Below are positions 24,799 to 34,799 of a stretch of DNA of 64,000 nt, in pieces. The stretch covers positions 372,001-436,000 of the forward strand of contig CBDHDN010000029.1 in NCBI GenBank assembly GCA_965261585.1, given 5' to 3'. The DNA comes from CBDHDN01 sp965261585 (GTDB lineage: Bacteria > Pseudomonadota > Alphaproteobacteria > UBA6615). The notes beneath the pieces were generated by a model that saw nothing but the letters and a program-made list of their open reading frames with translations, searched no databases and had not been told where the DNA came from. The number at the start of each line of letters is the position of its first letter. Within the stretch, counting starts at the first letter, position 1. A program made the translations under genes and the position numbers.

Positions 24799-26687
24799 GC
24801 GCGTTCAGCTCGGATGCAGCGAACGGCGGCGCCGCGCGTCCGCCGCGCGCCTTCGTCGGCTCTCAAGTCAGCCTTGATGAGGAGATGTTCGGGGCCGCCT
24901 TCGACGGCCGGATCGTGCGCCGCTTTCTCACCTACCTGCGGCCCTACAGTGCTCGCATTCGGCTCGCCGTTCTCGCTGTCCTCGTCTTCACGGCTGCGCA
25001 ACTGGCCATCCCACTGGTGATCCGTCGCGCGATCGACGATGCGATCGTTGCCGATGGCGGAAATGCGCGGGCCCTGACGCTCGCGGCCCTCGTCTTCGCG
25101 GCGGTCATCGTCGTCAACTATGCCGCCAACTGGATCCAGGAACGGCTGGTCGGGTTGACCGGCGAACAGGTGATCTTCGATCTGCGGCGCGCCATGTACG
25201 CGCATCTCCAGCACGTCGCGCTGTCTTTCATGGACAAGACCGAGGTTGGGCGCTTGATGTCGCGCCTACAGGGCGATGTCGGCGCGCTGCAGGAGTTCAT
25301 CGAGAACTCGATCACGGCGCTGGGTGACGTGATCCTGCTTGTCGGCATCGTCGTGATCATGCTGACGCTCGATTTCAAGCTCGGCCTGTTGACGCTCTCC
25401 GTCGTTCCCACGCTGCTTATCGTTCGTCTGATCTGGCTGCCGGGCGCACGGCGGGCTTTTCGCCGCGCGCGGGAGACCAATTCCACGGCCAATGGGGCGC
25501 TCGCCGAGGGTATCCGCGCCGTCCGGACGGTTCAGGGCATGGGCCGCGAGGCCGTCAATCTGCGGCTCTACGACGACAAGGCCCTGGACAACCTGAATGC
25601 CCATCTGACCGCGGCCAGATTCGCCCAGGTCATGGTTCCCATCGTCGACACGCTGACCGGCGCGGCCATGGGGATCGTTATCGTCGTCGGTGGCTCGCTG
25701 GTCCTCAACGATGCGCTCGACGTCGGTGTCATGGTCGCGTTTCTGTTCTACGTCCAGCGGTTCTTCGACCCGATCCGTTCGCTGACGATCCAATACAGCG
25801 TCATGCAGCGCGCGATGGCGTCGGGGCAGCGCATCTTCGAGGTTCTCGACGTCCCGCTCCAGATCCAGGACAAGCCCGATGCGGCCGATCCCGGGTCGAT
25901 CGAAGGTGCCGTCGAGTTTCGAGACGTGACCTTCGGCTACGCCAAGGACCAGCCGATCCTGAAGGATGTGAGCTTCGCCGTGGTGCCCGGCGAGACGGTG
26001 GCGCTGGTTGGCCCGACGGGCTCGGGCAAGACCAGCATCACGTCGCTGCTGCACCGGTTCTACGATGCCTGGGACGGCGCCGTGTCGATCGACGGCCGCG
26101 ACGTCCGCGACTATGCCAAGGCCTCGCTCGGCCGCCACATCGCGATGGTGCTGCAGGATCCATTCCTGTTCACCGGCACGGTCTTCGAGAATATCCGCTA
26201 CCGGACTTTGGCAGCGACGGCGGCCGACGTGGAACGTGCCGCCCGCGTCGTCGGCGCGCACGACTTCATCACGCAACTGCCCGACGGCTACGAGACGATG
26301 GTCGAGGAGCAGGGCCGCAATCTCTCGGTCGGGCAGCGCCAGCTCGTGAGCTTTGCCCGGGCGCTGGTCGCCGACGCCAGGATACTGGTCCTCGACGAGG
26401 CCACGGCGAACATCGACAGTCACACCGAGCGCCAGATCCAAATCGCCCTCGGCCGCTTGCTGCGCGGCCGTACGGGCCTCGTGATCGCCCACCGCCTCGC
26501 CACCGTGCGCGGCGCCGACCGTATCATCGTCTTGCAGGATGGGCGGATCGTCGAGAGCGGAACCCATGCGGCCCTCGTGGCCCAGCAGGGCCTCTACGCG
26601 CGCCTCTATGCCCTCAACTACGCGTCGTTCGACGACGTGCCGGACGCGCTGGTCAAGGATGCGCTCGCTGCGCCGACACGGACCTAA
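24795..26687 (+). CDS. ABC exporter half-transporter with canonical Walker B
   Basis: A 630-residue partner of the preceding subunit, coupled by ATGA. Six transmembrane helices follow an N-terminal elbow. Nucleotide-binding motifs: Walker A GPTGSGKTS, Walker B ILVLDEATANID with the catalytic Glu present, H-loop VIAHRL. Its signature is LSVGQRQLVSFA, with Val for the usual Gly. In a heterodimer the degenerate site pairs the first subunit's Walker motifs with this subunit's signature, and the changes in the two genes fall exactly on that same composite site. The pair therefore forms one active and one regulatory ATP site. Confidence 0.88.
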   Translation: MSAFSSDAANGGAARPPRAFVGSQVSLDEEMFGAAFDGRIVRRFLTYLRPYSARIRLAVLAVLVFTAAQLAIPLVIRRAIDDAIVADGGNARALTLAALVFAAVIVVNYAANWIQERLVGLTGEQVIFDLRRAMYAHLQHVALSFMDKTEVGRLMSRLQGDVGALQEFIENSITALGDVILLVGIVVIMLTLDFKLGLLTLSVVPTLLIVRLIWLPGARRAFRRARETNSTANGALAEGIRAVRTVQGMGREAVNLRLYDDKALDNLNAHLTAARFAQVMVPIVDTLTGAAMGIVIVVGGSLVLNDALDVGVMVAFLFYVQRFFDPIRSLTIQYSVMQRAMASGQRIFEVLDVPLQIQDKPDAADPGSIEGAVEFRDVTFGYAKDQPILKDVSFAVVPGETVALVGPTGSGKTSITSLLHRFYDAWDGAVSIDGRDVRDYAKASLGRHIAMVLQDPFLFTGTVFENIRYRTLAATAADVERAARVVGAHDFITQLPDGYETMVEEQGRNLSVGQRQLVSFARALVADARILVLDEATANIDSHTERQIQIALGRLLRGRTGLVIAHRLATVRGADRIIVLQDGRIVESGTHAALVAQQGLYARLYALNYASFDDVPDALVKDALAAPTRT

Positions 26688-26703
26688 CCTGGATAAAACG
26701 ACA

Positions 26704-26732
26704 GGTGCTCGGGCTTACCTGGCCCGGGCACC
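26704..26732 (+). terminator. Stem-loop after the ABC operon
   Basis: GGTGCTCGGGC and GCCCGGGCACC form an 11-bp stem with one G-T pair and a 7-nt loop, 17 bp after the exporter stop and before the convergent oxidase gene. It could serve both strands. There is no T tract. Confidence 0.45.
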
Positions 26733-26769
26733 CGTCCACTTCGCCGCAGGAAGGCGGAATGGACCCTCG

Positions 26770-29368
26770 TCAGCGAATTGCGTCGGAACGAGGGTGGAGG
26801 GAGAAGATCATGTTGTCGTGGAACAGCGGATCGAACTGGTAGAATAGCTGACCGCGACCGTGACCGACTTCGCGCCGGCCGCAACCGGGGCGAGGATGGT
26901 CGTGCTCATGCCTTCGAAGGTGTACGGCCGCGGCGCCTGCTCGAAGCTGAAGCCGGTGATGACGCCGTCCGAGGCCTGGGTGTCGAACTGCACGAAGTGG
27001 ATGTGGATGTTCGTCTTCATCAGGTTGGGGCGCAGCCCAAGATCGCGCTCCAGACCCTCCAGCTCGTTGACGAGCAGGATGTCGACGCAGTCACCCTGAT
27101 TGGCACGGACCGCCAGCGGCACCTTGAAATGCCGGGTCCGACCGGGCGAGATCTTCGTTCTCCTTGAGAACGAAGATCATGCCATCGGCTTCCGTCTTCG
27201 ACGCGTTCACCGGTACTTCGGTCTGGATGGCGTGGACGTTGTAGAAGCGTCGCGGTGCGTCCGCCGGGCATAGGCTGTATTCGCCGTTCGAACCCGGTGG
27301 TACCGGCTCAGCCCGATCGTGATTCAGGGGCTCGAGGAACGGCGCCGGGCCATGGAATGGCGCAAACGGCGGACGGTGGCCCAGATGGGGCTTGAGGAAC
27401 GGGAAAGCGAGTTTGCCCGTGGCGGCGGCGAACATCAGGGGCGAGCGGCCGCCCGGCTCGTCGGCGACGTAGTTCGGCCACGCGTACGTGGTCGCCGGCT
27501 CGTTGAGGTAGCGGCTGCCGTCCTTCGCCCAATTCATGACGGCGGCGTCCTGCTCATGGGCCGGCGTGCCTTGGGCGGCAACTGAGCCTCGACGAGTGTC
27601 GGCAGGTTCTCTTCCGTAACCTTCAACTGGACGCCGGCAAACTCGACCTCGGTGCCGACAAGAGCGTCGGAGGCAACCGCTGGTGTGTAGCCGCCCTTGC
27701 GGTCGGGCAACTCGGCGACGAGTGGCAGCTCGTCGGTTTTGCCCGTGTCGTCCTGCAGTGTGTTGTAGACCCGCCAGATGTGCCACATTCCGGAGATGTA
27801 GTGAGAGGCGACGTGGCAGTGGAACAGGAAGTCGCCGGCGGTCTGCTGGTAGCCGCCACTGCCGCAGGTGACCTCGATCTCATAGGTCTCCGACGGCCCG
27901 ATGGTCTGTGAATCGTTGCCGGAGCTCGGCATCGAGCTCTCGGACGTTTTCTTCAGGCCGGCGTCGATGCTCGTGTAGTTCGGGGCGCCGTCCTTGCCGA
28001 CGTCCTGCTGACGCTGCCACTGGATGCCGCCGCCATGCAGGTGCGGCACATGTAGCGTCTCGCTGCCTCCGTGCACGAGCCGGAACTTCGTCGGATCGCC
28101 GACGTAAGACTGCGGCACCGGCATGGCCGGGTCGCCGAACGTGTAGGAGGAATAGGCCTCGGCCTCGTCGGCCTGGAACTTCTGATAGAAGCCGACCTGC
28201 TCCTCGATCTCCTCCATACGCCGGAAGAAGGACTCGCTGCGGTAGTTGATGGCGCGGCCGCTCGGCTTGTAGGAATTGACGACCGGGTCGATGATCGGCA
28301 GCTGCGCGCCGTCCTTATCGACGGCGGCAAAGCGGGCGTTGCCGATCTCGTGGTAGAACATCGTGAACTCGCGGAAGTCGGCGCCGCCGTCGGCGGGCGA
28401 GATCATCGCGTCCCATGAGTTGCGGCAAACCTGCTCGTTCGTCGTCTCCATGTGAGCCGCGGTACACAAGGGCTCGTCGGTGCGCTGGTCGAAGTATTCC
28501 GCCCCGGCGCCCTCGATGATGACGGCGCCGAACAGGCCGTGGCTCACCTGATAGCGGGCGCGCGCGCCGTGCGAATGCGCATAGTGCGTGTTCTCGGTGT
28601 AGACGGCGGGATCGACGTACCATTCGTACGCCACGGTGCCGCCGGGCAGGGCGAAGGCGTTGGGGTTGCTCGACAGCGCCGGTGCCTCGGTTCCCGCGAG
28701 CACCAGGTCGGCGCCGTGGATGAGGAAGCTCGCCGGATCTTCGATGTCGTTCGTGAGTGAGATTCGCAGGCAGTCGCCGAGGTTCGCGCGCAGCGTCAGG
28801 GGCTGGATCGCGTCGCCGCCGAGGCCGAGGCTGAGGCCGAAATCCTCGGCTTCCGTCTGGGCTTCCTGGGCGCGGATCGCGGGGATTTCACTGCGCAGGG
28901 CGAACATGTAGCCGTCGGGGTCGGCATCGCCCCAGCGGTTCAGCACGATCTTCACGCGGATCGCGGCGATGTCGTGAGCTTGCGCGTCGCCTTGGCGGGG
29001 CAGACGGACGGCCCGAATAGGGCGACCTCGTGCTCGCTGAGGTCGCCTTTCAGCTTGGCCCCTTCCAGCGCCTCATGGTCGGCGATGCGATAGCCGGATT
29101 CCTGCTCGATCGCCTGCTCGAATGAGGATTGAATGGGCGATATCGACGATGCGTCGATTTTCGAGATAATCGGCGGCGCGGCGGCCGCTTTCGCGATGAA
29201 GGGTGCGGCGCCGTCCTCTGGCTTCGTGGCCGCGACACCGTAGTAGCCAAGGCCCAGGACAACCGTGCTCGCGGCCAGCCACCCGGCAATGCCAATGTGC
29301 CGGCGAGCCCCTCGGCCCTCCAGTTTGTCGTTCGTCTCCGGCTCTACTCTTTCGATGGCGTCGCGCAT
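26770..29368 (-). pseudogene. Large multicopper oxidase, about four frameshifts
   Basis: ATG 29366-29368, with GGGGAG upstream, starts a protein of about 860 residues with a membrane anchor (WLAASTVVLGLGYYGVAA). Copper-site motifs are clear: HYAHSHGARARYQVSHGLFG, ETLHVPHLHGGGIQW, and the type 1/3 cluster FLFHCHVASHYISGMWH. A further domain follows with HIHFVQFDTQASDGVITGF, and the C-terminus is QLFYQFDPLFHDNMIFSLHP. The frame breaks near 28990, 27575, 27160 and 26880; each next segment continues in another frame with good conservation. Such large periplasmic oxidases act on metals or phenolics. So many indels in an otherwise conserved gene suggest recent inactivation or sequencing error. Confidence 0.8.
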
Positions 29369-29675
29369 GCCACTCCCCTACCTAGCGAATGGTAACAATT
29401 GCTCACATGAGCGTTATCGATTATAATCATTTTAAGATTTTGTTCAACACATTGGTTAGTAATGTCTTTTTATGTCGCTCATTGGGATGATTAACCGTTT
29501 GAACCGCGATTAAACCGCTTAATTTTCGAGAAACTCACAAATACGTGCGTGGGAGAGGTGTGTTTCTCACGGTCTCGTGAGGGGTATGACTGTGCGGGCC
29601 GGTTGCAGCCGTTCTCGTGGGTCTGCTCGCTGCCACGATAGGCAGTCATCTCAACACACTGGCTTGGACGGACGC
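29369..29675. promoter_or_regulatory. AT-rich divergent intergenic region
   Basis: The 307 bp between the oxidase and the membrane-protein gene include an AT-rich core (about 29390-29530), far below the GC of its neighbours. It holds runs such as TTATCGATTATAATCATTTT and a TGAGCG...CGCTCA pair (29408 and 29475 region). It must contain the promoters of both genes; I cannot single out a specific site. Confidence 0.45.
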
Positions 29676-31279
29676 ATGCTGGCACTAAGGAAATTATCTC
29701 TGTTCGCCGCGACAGTGGCGGCGTTTTCGCTCTGTCCCGCCGTTGCCCACGCCCACGCGTTCGGGCAGCGCTACGATCTGCCGCTGCCGCTATGGCTCTA
29801 CATCGCCGGCGCGTCGGCCGCGGTGGCACTCTCCTTCGTCGTCGCCGGATTGCTCGCGCGCCGGGCGCCGGGCCTGGACGCGTATCCGCGCCTCAATCTG
29901 CTGCGATGGTGGTGGGGCAGGGCGCTCAGCCACCGCTATGTGACCCGGGTCCTGCAGGCCTGGTCCGTCGCCATGTTCGTCCTGTTGCTGGCCTGTGGCT
30001 TCCTCGGCAGCCAGGAGCCGCTCGCCAACATCGTGCCGACGTTCGTCTGGATCATCTGGTGGATCGGCCTTGCCTATGTGTGCGCGTTGGTCGGTGACGC
30101 CTGGGCCGTCCTCAACCCATGGTCCGTCATCGCCAGCGGGCTGGGCGCCGTCCGCACGCGGCTGTTCCCCGGTGCGCAATCGGCACAGCCCTTCATCGTG
30201 CCGGGCTGGCTCGGCGTTTGGCCTGCCGTGATCCTGCTGCTGGCGTTCGGCTGGGCGGAGTTGATCTGGCCGGCCCGCGCCATCCCGGCCAACGTCGCGT
30301 TCGCGATCCTGATCTATTCGGTCGTCACCTGGACGGGCATGCTTCTGTTCGGCCGGGACGAGTGGCTGCGCCGTGGCGAGGCATTCTCGGTCCTGTTCGC
30401 ACTGCTCGCCCGCTTTGCGTTGACCGAGACCAGGGTGAGGCGTGCCGATGTCTGCGCCGCCTGTTCGTCGGCGCCGTGTCGAAACCGGTCCGCCGGCGAC
30501 TGCGTCAATTGCCCGGAGTGTTTTCGCCGGGCGCGACCCGCCGACCGCGAATGGAACCTCCGCCCCTTCGGCGCCGGACTGATCCGTGCCGACGGCGTCC
30601 ATGTGTCGGAGCTCGTTTTTGTGTTCCTGGTGTTGTCGATCGTCACGTTCGACGGCTTCGTCGAGACGGCGACCTGGCAGCGGCTGTTCGACTTCTCCTA
30701 CTACTCGAAACCGTCCCTGCTGCTGTCGGCCAGCGCGACCGGCGCGATTGTCCCGCTCTCTTCAGGATCTTCACTCTGGGTTTTCTGCTGTTTCCACTCG
30801 GCTTTTTCCTGATCTATGTGGCGGTCTCGAAGGTGATGGCTCTGATTGTCGGTCGGTCGGGGGCGGCATCCGGCGATGGGGGCCGACTGTCGGGGCTGGC
30901 AATCGCGCGCATCTTCGTGTTCTCCCTGGTGCCGATCGCGCTTGCCTATCATCTGGCGCACTATTTCTCGTTCCTGCTGACCTATGGGCAGCTGGTCATT
31001 CCGCTTGCGTCGGACCCCTTCGGCTTTGGCTGGGACATCTTCCGAACGCGCGGCTACGAGGTCGACATCGGCGTCGTCGGCGCCCGGTTCGTCTGGTACA
31101 CCGCCGTCATCAGCATTGTCGTCGGCCACATCACCGCGGTCTGGATCGCCCACGTCGTCGCCCTGAACCGGTTCCAGGATCGGGCGGTGGCGATCCGCAG
31201 CCAGTACCCGCTGGTCGTGTTGATGATCGGCTATACCGCCATCGGCCTGTGGATCCTCGCACAGCCGATCGTGGGGTGA
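29676..31279 (+). pseudogene. Polytopic membrane protein with Cys-rich loop, one frameshift
   Basis: ATG 29676 (MLALRKLSLFAATVAAFSLC) gives a protein of about 530 residues with ten or more hydrophobic spans. One loop carries a cysteine cluster: VCAACSSAPCRNRSAGDC, then VNCPECFRRA, a likely metal or iron-sulfur site. Near 30759 the sequence CGCTCTCTTCAGG has what looks like an extra CT. Upstream the frame reads KPSLLLSASATGAIVPL; downstream FRIFTLGFLLFPLGFFLIY continues in another frame to 31279. It is divergent from the multicopper oxidase, and the shared control region suggests a joint role in metal handling or electron transfer. No family name is recognised. Confidence 0.6.
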
Positions 31280-31291
31280 CGGGCTGCCCCC

Positions 31292-33526
31292 TCAGAACGG
31301 CGTTGAGTCGGCGAAGCGGCGCACCACGTTGTCCGTGATCCGCGAGACGTTGTTGTCGTAGCCACTGTGCGACAGGGCGCCGCACCAGGCGATCGAGCCG
31401 ACGGCGAACACGGCGCCGCCGTTCGCCGTCTCGAAGAACACCATATCCGAACGCACCAGTTCGCTCGTCGTGCCGGACGCCGCGTAGGCGTTGTAGGTCA
31501 GTTCCTCGGGCGTCGCGCGGAACATGTCGGAATGCCCCTCGGAGGAGGCGACGACCAGGGCATGGGGCGGCGTGCCGAGAGCCGGCTCGGCGCGGTCGAT
31601 CTCGATGCCGGCCGTGCCGCCGCCGATCAGGCCGAAGTCGCCGATCCGCTCATCGTCGCCGATGCCGTCGAAGATGAAGGCGGCCCGCGGATCGAAGCTG
31701 TCCGGCCGCCGGCGATAGTGGCCCGACCGATCGAATCCCATCGAGACGAAGCCGACGCCGACCAGGCGTTGCGGCGGCCTGCCGACGTGGCGCAGCAGGC
31801 CACCGGGCTCGCCGGTGAAGCTGAGGGTCAGCTCGCCCGGCGCGGCGTCCCAGGTGCGCGTCCCGGCGGCGCGGCGCACCTCGATCACGCCCGGCAATTC
31901 GCGGTGGTAGGCGGTCCGCCAGTAAAAGCCATTGCCACCCATATAGATCAGGCGCCCGCCGCGGTCCGTGAACCCGGCAAGGGCCTCCCACATTTGTGTC
32001 GTGTAGTACTCGGGATGGGTGCCGGTGATGACCACGTCATATCGCGCGAGGGACGACAGCCCTTCGCGGTGCAGGTCCTCGTCGGTCAGCACGTCGTAGC
32101 GATGATGCTTGGCCTCCAGCCAATCGAGCACATGGGTGTCGGCATTGAAATGACGCAGCCATGAGCTGCCCATGCTGTCCCAGCGTTGGCGCTTGGGCCG
32201 CATCAGCAGGTCGGGGCGAAGGCGCGAGGCGTAGCAGACGCCGCTGCCGTCGCTGTGCAGGTCGTACAAGGACGCGCCATATTGCGGGTTGTCGGCGAGG
32301 AACAGGTCATGCGGCTGCAGCCGCAACAGCCGGCCCAGCATGACCTCGCCGTCGTCGCTGTGCAGGCCGAGCCGGCAGTTCCCATAGGCCATATAGGTTG
32401 CCGTGGGCGCGAGGAAGGCGATCGCCGCCGTCGGGCCGCCGCGCGGCGCGCGCACGTAGTAGGGAATGTATTCCTCCAGCGCGCCGCCGCTCAGGCGCGC
32501 GGCATAAAGGCCGCTGCGGGTGCCTGGCGGGACGGCGTAGTCGAAGTCGGGCTCCCAGGCGGCGTCGTAGAGATCGTCGTCATGGAAATGCATGGCGCCG
32601 TATGCCGCGGGTGCGTGGGGCCAGCCGATCTCGGCGCCGTCCCAGTTCCAGCCCGTGACGCCGCGCGCCGGCAGGTTCACCGTCTCGCCGTCCAGTCGAT
32701 ACGGACCGATATCCGTCACGCGTGTCGTCGGCGTGCCTTGTGCAAAGTCCCACGCCGCCATCACGGTTGTCGTATCGGCGCTCGTCGGGGCGTGTTGGAG
32801 GTTGTGCAGTGTGTTGGCGTCAAGCGCCGCGCCGGCCAGGCGGGGGCTGTCCAGCTTGCCGTTATAGTGCCCGGTCGTGACCAGCCGGTGCCCATCGACG
32901 TGCTCGATGTGCGCGGCCATCGTCAAGGGCGCGCTCGTTGGTCCAATCTCGACATCGACGCCCGCTTCGGCCGTGCACTCGTTCTGGTCGCCGGGTCCGG
33001 CATGCAGCGCCTGTTGAAAGACGGTGGCGCGCCGCCGCGCATGATCGTATGTGGCGCCGACCCAATACCATTGCCGACTGTGCAATGGCGTGCCTGTCGA
33101 TACGCGTTCGATCGTGTCGCCCGACCCCAGCGTGAACGTGACGTCGCCGGCGGCGCCGATCTGCAACGCGAACCCCGACTGCTCGTTCGTGGACCATCGT
33201 GCCAGCAGCGTTTGCGGCGTGCCTTTGAGCGGCGTTGTCGGCCAGATCATGCAGGTGAGGGTGAGAGACGCTGACGCCGGCAGCGCCGCCGGCCACGGCA
33301 CGACGACGAGGGAGCCGATGTGAATATCCTGGCGACGGCCGTCGTGCGGTCCGCCAAGAGAGGTCTCGACAATCTCTTCCTTGAAGCCTGGCCCCTCGGG
33401 GTTCGTATCGCCGCAGATCAGGCGGACGATGGCTGCCGTATAGGCGCGATCGCTGCTGACCATGAAGCGCAGCGTTTCGCCGGGGCGGACGCTGAGCTTG
33501 TCGCTGTATCCGTTGAGCTCGTTCAT
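31292..33526 (-). CDS. N,N-dimethylformamidase large-subunit-like protein
   Basis: A 744-residue protein from ATG 33524-33526. The frame is open further upstream, but this start overlaps the small-subunit stop (ATGA). Residues about 1-80 are a beta-rich N-terminal domain, about 80-290 a LamG/concanavalin-like lectin fold (NLQHAPTSADTTTVMAAWDF), and the C-terminal 400 residues the DMFase-type domain: LAPTATYMAYGNCRLGLHSD, HHRYDVLTDEDLHREG, VVITGTHPEYYTTQMWEALA, LIYMGGNGFYWRT. Known DMFase is an iron-tyrosinate amidohydrolase splitting dimethylformamide into dimethylamine and formate. The many family members in soil bacteria probably act on other amides. Length and domain order fit the large subunit. 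Confidence 0.75.
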   Translation of the reverse strand: MNELNGYSDKLSVRPGETLRFMVSSDRAYTAAIVRLICGDTNPEGPGFKEEIVETSLGGPHDGRRQDIHIGSLVVVPWPAALPASASLTLTCMIWPTTPLKGTPQTLLARWSTNEQSGFALQIGAAGDVTFTLGSGDTIERVSTGTPLHSRQWYWVGATYDHARRRATVFQQALHAGPGDQNECTAEAGVDVEIGPTSAPLTMAAHIEHVDGHRLVTTGHYNGKLDSPRLAGAALDANTLHNLQHAPTSADTTTVMAAWDFAQGTPTTRVTDIGPYRLDGETVNLPARGVTGWNWDGAEIGWPHAPAAYGAMHFHDDDLYDAAWEPDFDYAVPPGTRSGLYAARLSGGALEEYIPYYVRAPRGGPTAAIAFLAPTATYMAYGNCRLGLHSDDGEVMLGRLLRLQPHDLFLADNPQYGASLYDLHSDGSGVCYASRLRPDLLMRPKRQRWDSMGSSWLRHFNADTHVLDWLEAKHHRYDVLTDEDLHREGLSSLARYDVVITGTHPEYYTTQMWEALAGFTDRGGRLIYMGGNGFYWRTAYHRELPGVIEVRRAAGTRTWDAAPGELTLSFTGEPGGLLRHVGRPPQRLVGVGFVSMGFDRSGHYRRRPDSFDPRAAFIFDGIGDDERIGDFGLIGGGTAGIEIDRAEPALGTPPHALVVASSEGHSDMFRATPEELTYNAYAASGTTSELVRSDMVFFETANGGAVFAVGSIAWCGALSHSGYDNNVSRITDNVVRRFADSTPF

Positions 33527-33840
33527 GGCAGCACCAACGCCGCGCCGGTGTGCGCCTTCCAGCGAAGCCTGAAGACGGTCCATTCGGCTTCGTCGGGGTC
33601 GGTGAAGACCGCGTGCTCCAGGATTTCGACCGGTGCTTCCGGCTTGCCCGTGAGGCGGGCAAGGCGCCATTCCCGGTGCGGTTTCGTGCAGACCAGGACA
33701 TGCCGGCCGGCCAGCGGGGGGCCGCAAAACACGTTGAGCAGGCGCTGCAGTTCGGGCGAGTGCGGTCCCGCCGGCGCACGTCGAAACTCTGCGGCAAGAC
33801 CAACATCGGGCCGCAGCGGCTCTCGTCGGGGCTGTGCCAT
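33523..33840 (-). CDS. N,N-dimethylformamidase small-subunit-like protein
   Basis: A 105-residue protein from ATG 33838-33840, beginning MAQPRREPLRPDVGLAAEFR. The core VLVCTKPHREWRLARLTG and DPDEAEWTVFRLRWKAHTG resembles the alpha subunit of DMFase, which in characterised enzymes is about 130 residues and packs against the catalytic subunit. The stop overlaps the large-subunit start by 4 nt, and only 20 nt separate it from the racemase gene, so the three form one operon. Assignment leans partly on this coupling. Confidence 0.65.
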   Translation of the reverse strand: MAQPRREPLRPDVGLAAEFRRAPAGPHSPELQRLLNVFCGPPLAGRHVLVCTKPHREWRLARLTGKPEAPVEILEHAVFTDPDEAEWTVFRLRWKAHTGAALVLP

Positions 33841-33860
33841 TTCGGGCCGGTTGCGGCGCG

Positions 33861-34616
33861 TCACTCCGCCGCCATGTTCTTCGGCTGGCTGCCGAAGCGT
33901 TCGAAGACGCCCGTGAAATGCTTCTGTTCCGGCGGCCGGTAGGTCTTGTATTTGCTCGTCGTCTTGCCTAAATCGACGATCGCCTCGGCCATCTTGACGC
34001 CGCAGACGACGCCGTCGAGGACGGGGATCCCGAGCTCCTGTTCGAGGTCGTCGGCGAATTGCGCGAACCCGGCACAGCCCAGGCAGATCGCCTCGGCATC
34101 GTCCTCCTCCATCGCCTGACGGGCATGATCGCGCAGCGACTGCATCGCCCCGTCCGGGTCGCGCTCGATGTCCAGTACGGCGTAGGGCGTGGTGCGGATG
34201 CTGACGACCTTGTGGCCCATGCCGTAGTTCGAAACCATTTCCTCCAGCAGCGTCTTGATGCGCGGGATGACCGTGACGATCGAAAAGCGCGCCGCCAGGA
34301 TCGACGCGGTCATCAGCGAGGCCTCGCCGATGCCGAGGACCGGTTTCGCCGTCGCCTCGCGACAGGCGTGCAGCGCCGGGTCGCCATAGCAGGCGATCAC
34401 GTAGGCGTCGCAGCCTTCCCGATCGCCCTTCTGAACCTCGTCGATCGTACCGGGGGCGCTCATGAACTCGTCGTAGTAGGACTCGATCGATGCAGGACCG
34501 AAGGTCGGGCTGACGGCAAAGACGTCCGTATCGGCCCGTGCGACCGACTTGCCGGCCGCCTCGATCGAACGGGTCATCGCCATGGTCGTATTCGGATTGA
34601 TGATCTTGATTTTCAT
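33861..34616 (-). CDS. Hydantoin/allantoin racemase (Asp/Glu racemase superfamily)
   Basis: A 251-residue cofactor-independent racemase from ATG 34614-34616 with GGAGG upstream. The two catalytic cysteines sit in the expected motifs, YVIACYGDPALHACREA and AICLGCAGFAQF. Other landmarks are IKIINPNTTMAMTRSI at the start and KPVLGIGEASLMTA in the middle. The subgroup includes hydantoin racemase (HyuE) and allantoin racemase (HpxA), which let stereospecific ring-opening enzymes use both enantiomers. With a hydantoinase-like gene, an AllC-like gene and ureidoglycolate lyase 6-11 kb away, a cyclic-ureide substrate is likely. It leads the DMFase-like operon, and a hairpin precedes its ribosome-binding site. 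Confidence 0.8.
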   Translation of the reverse strand: MKIKIINPNTTMAMTRSIEAAGKSVARADTDVFAVSPTFGPASIESYYDEFMSAPGTIDEVQKGDREGCDAYVIACYGDPALHACREATAKPVLGIGEASLMTASILAARFSIVTVIPRIKTLLEEMVSNYGMGHKVVSIRTTPYAVLDIERDPDGAMQSLRDHARQAMEEDDAEAICLGCAGFAQFADDLEQELGIPVLDGVVCGVKMAEAIVDLGKTTSKYKTYRPPEQKHFTGVFERFGSQPKNMAAE

Positions 34617-34633
34617 GGGTTGCGCCTCCTGAA

Positions 34634-34653
34634 GGGACCCGTTGGCGGGTCCC
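34634..34653 (-). promoter_or_regulatory. Perfect hairpin in the racemase 5' leader
   Basis: GGGACCCG and CGGGTCCC flank a 4-nt loop immediately upstream of the Shine-Dalgarno of the racemase gene (CAGGAGG). The hairpin could limit translation or stabilise the message; there is no T tract, so it is unlikely to be a simple terminator. Confidence 0.45.
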
Positions 34654-34799
34654 GCAGCGTCTTCTGCTCGTCGCAGTATAGCCGCTCGGCGCGCCGTCCT
34701 GAACCGCGGTCGAATCGGGTGTCGCTCGCGGCTTCGTGGCTCCAGCCCAGCCCGCCAATGCCTTATGATCAATCGATTCTCAGCCGATGGAGGCGTGGC

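Noticed and set aside
31292..33727. Extending the DMFase large subunit to an 811-residue protein
   Set aside because: The extra 67 residues are Pro/Arg-rich, overlap the small-subunit gene in another frame, and lack a better ribosome site than the ATGA-coupled start at 33526.
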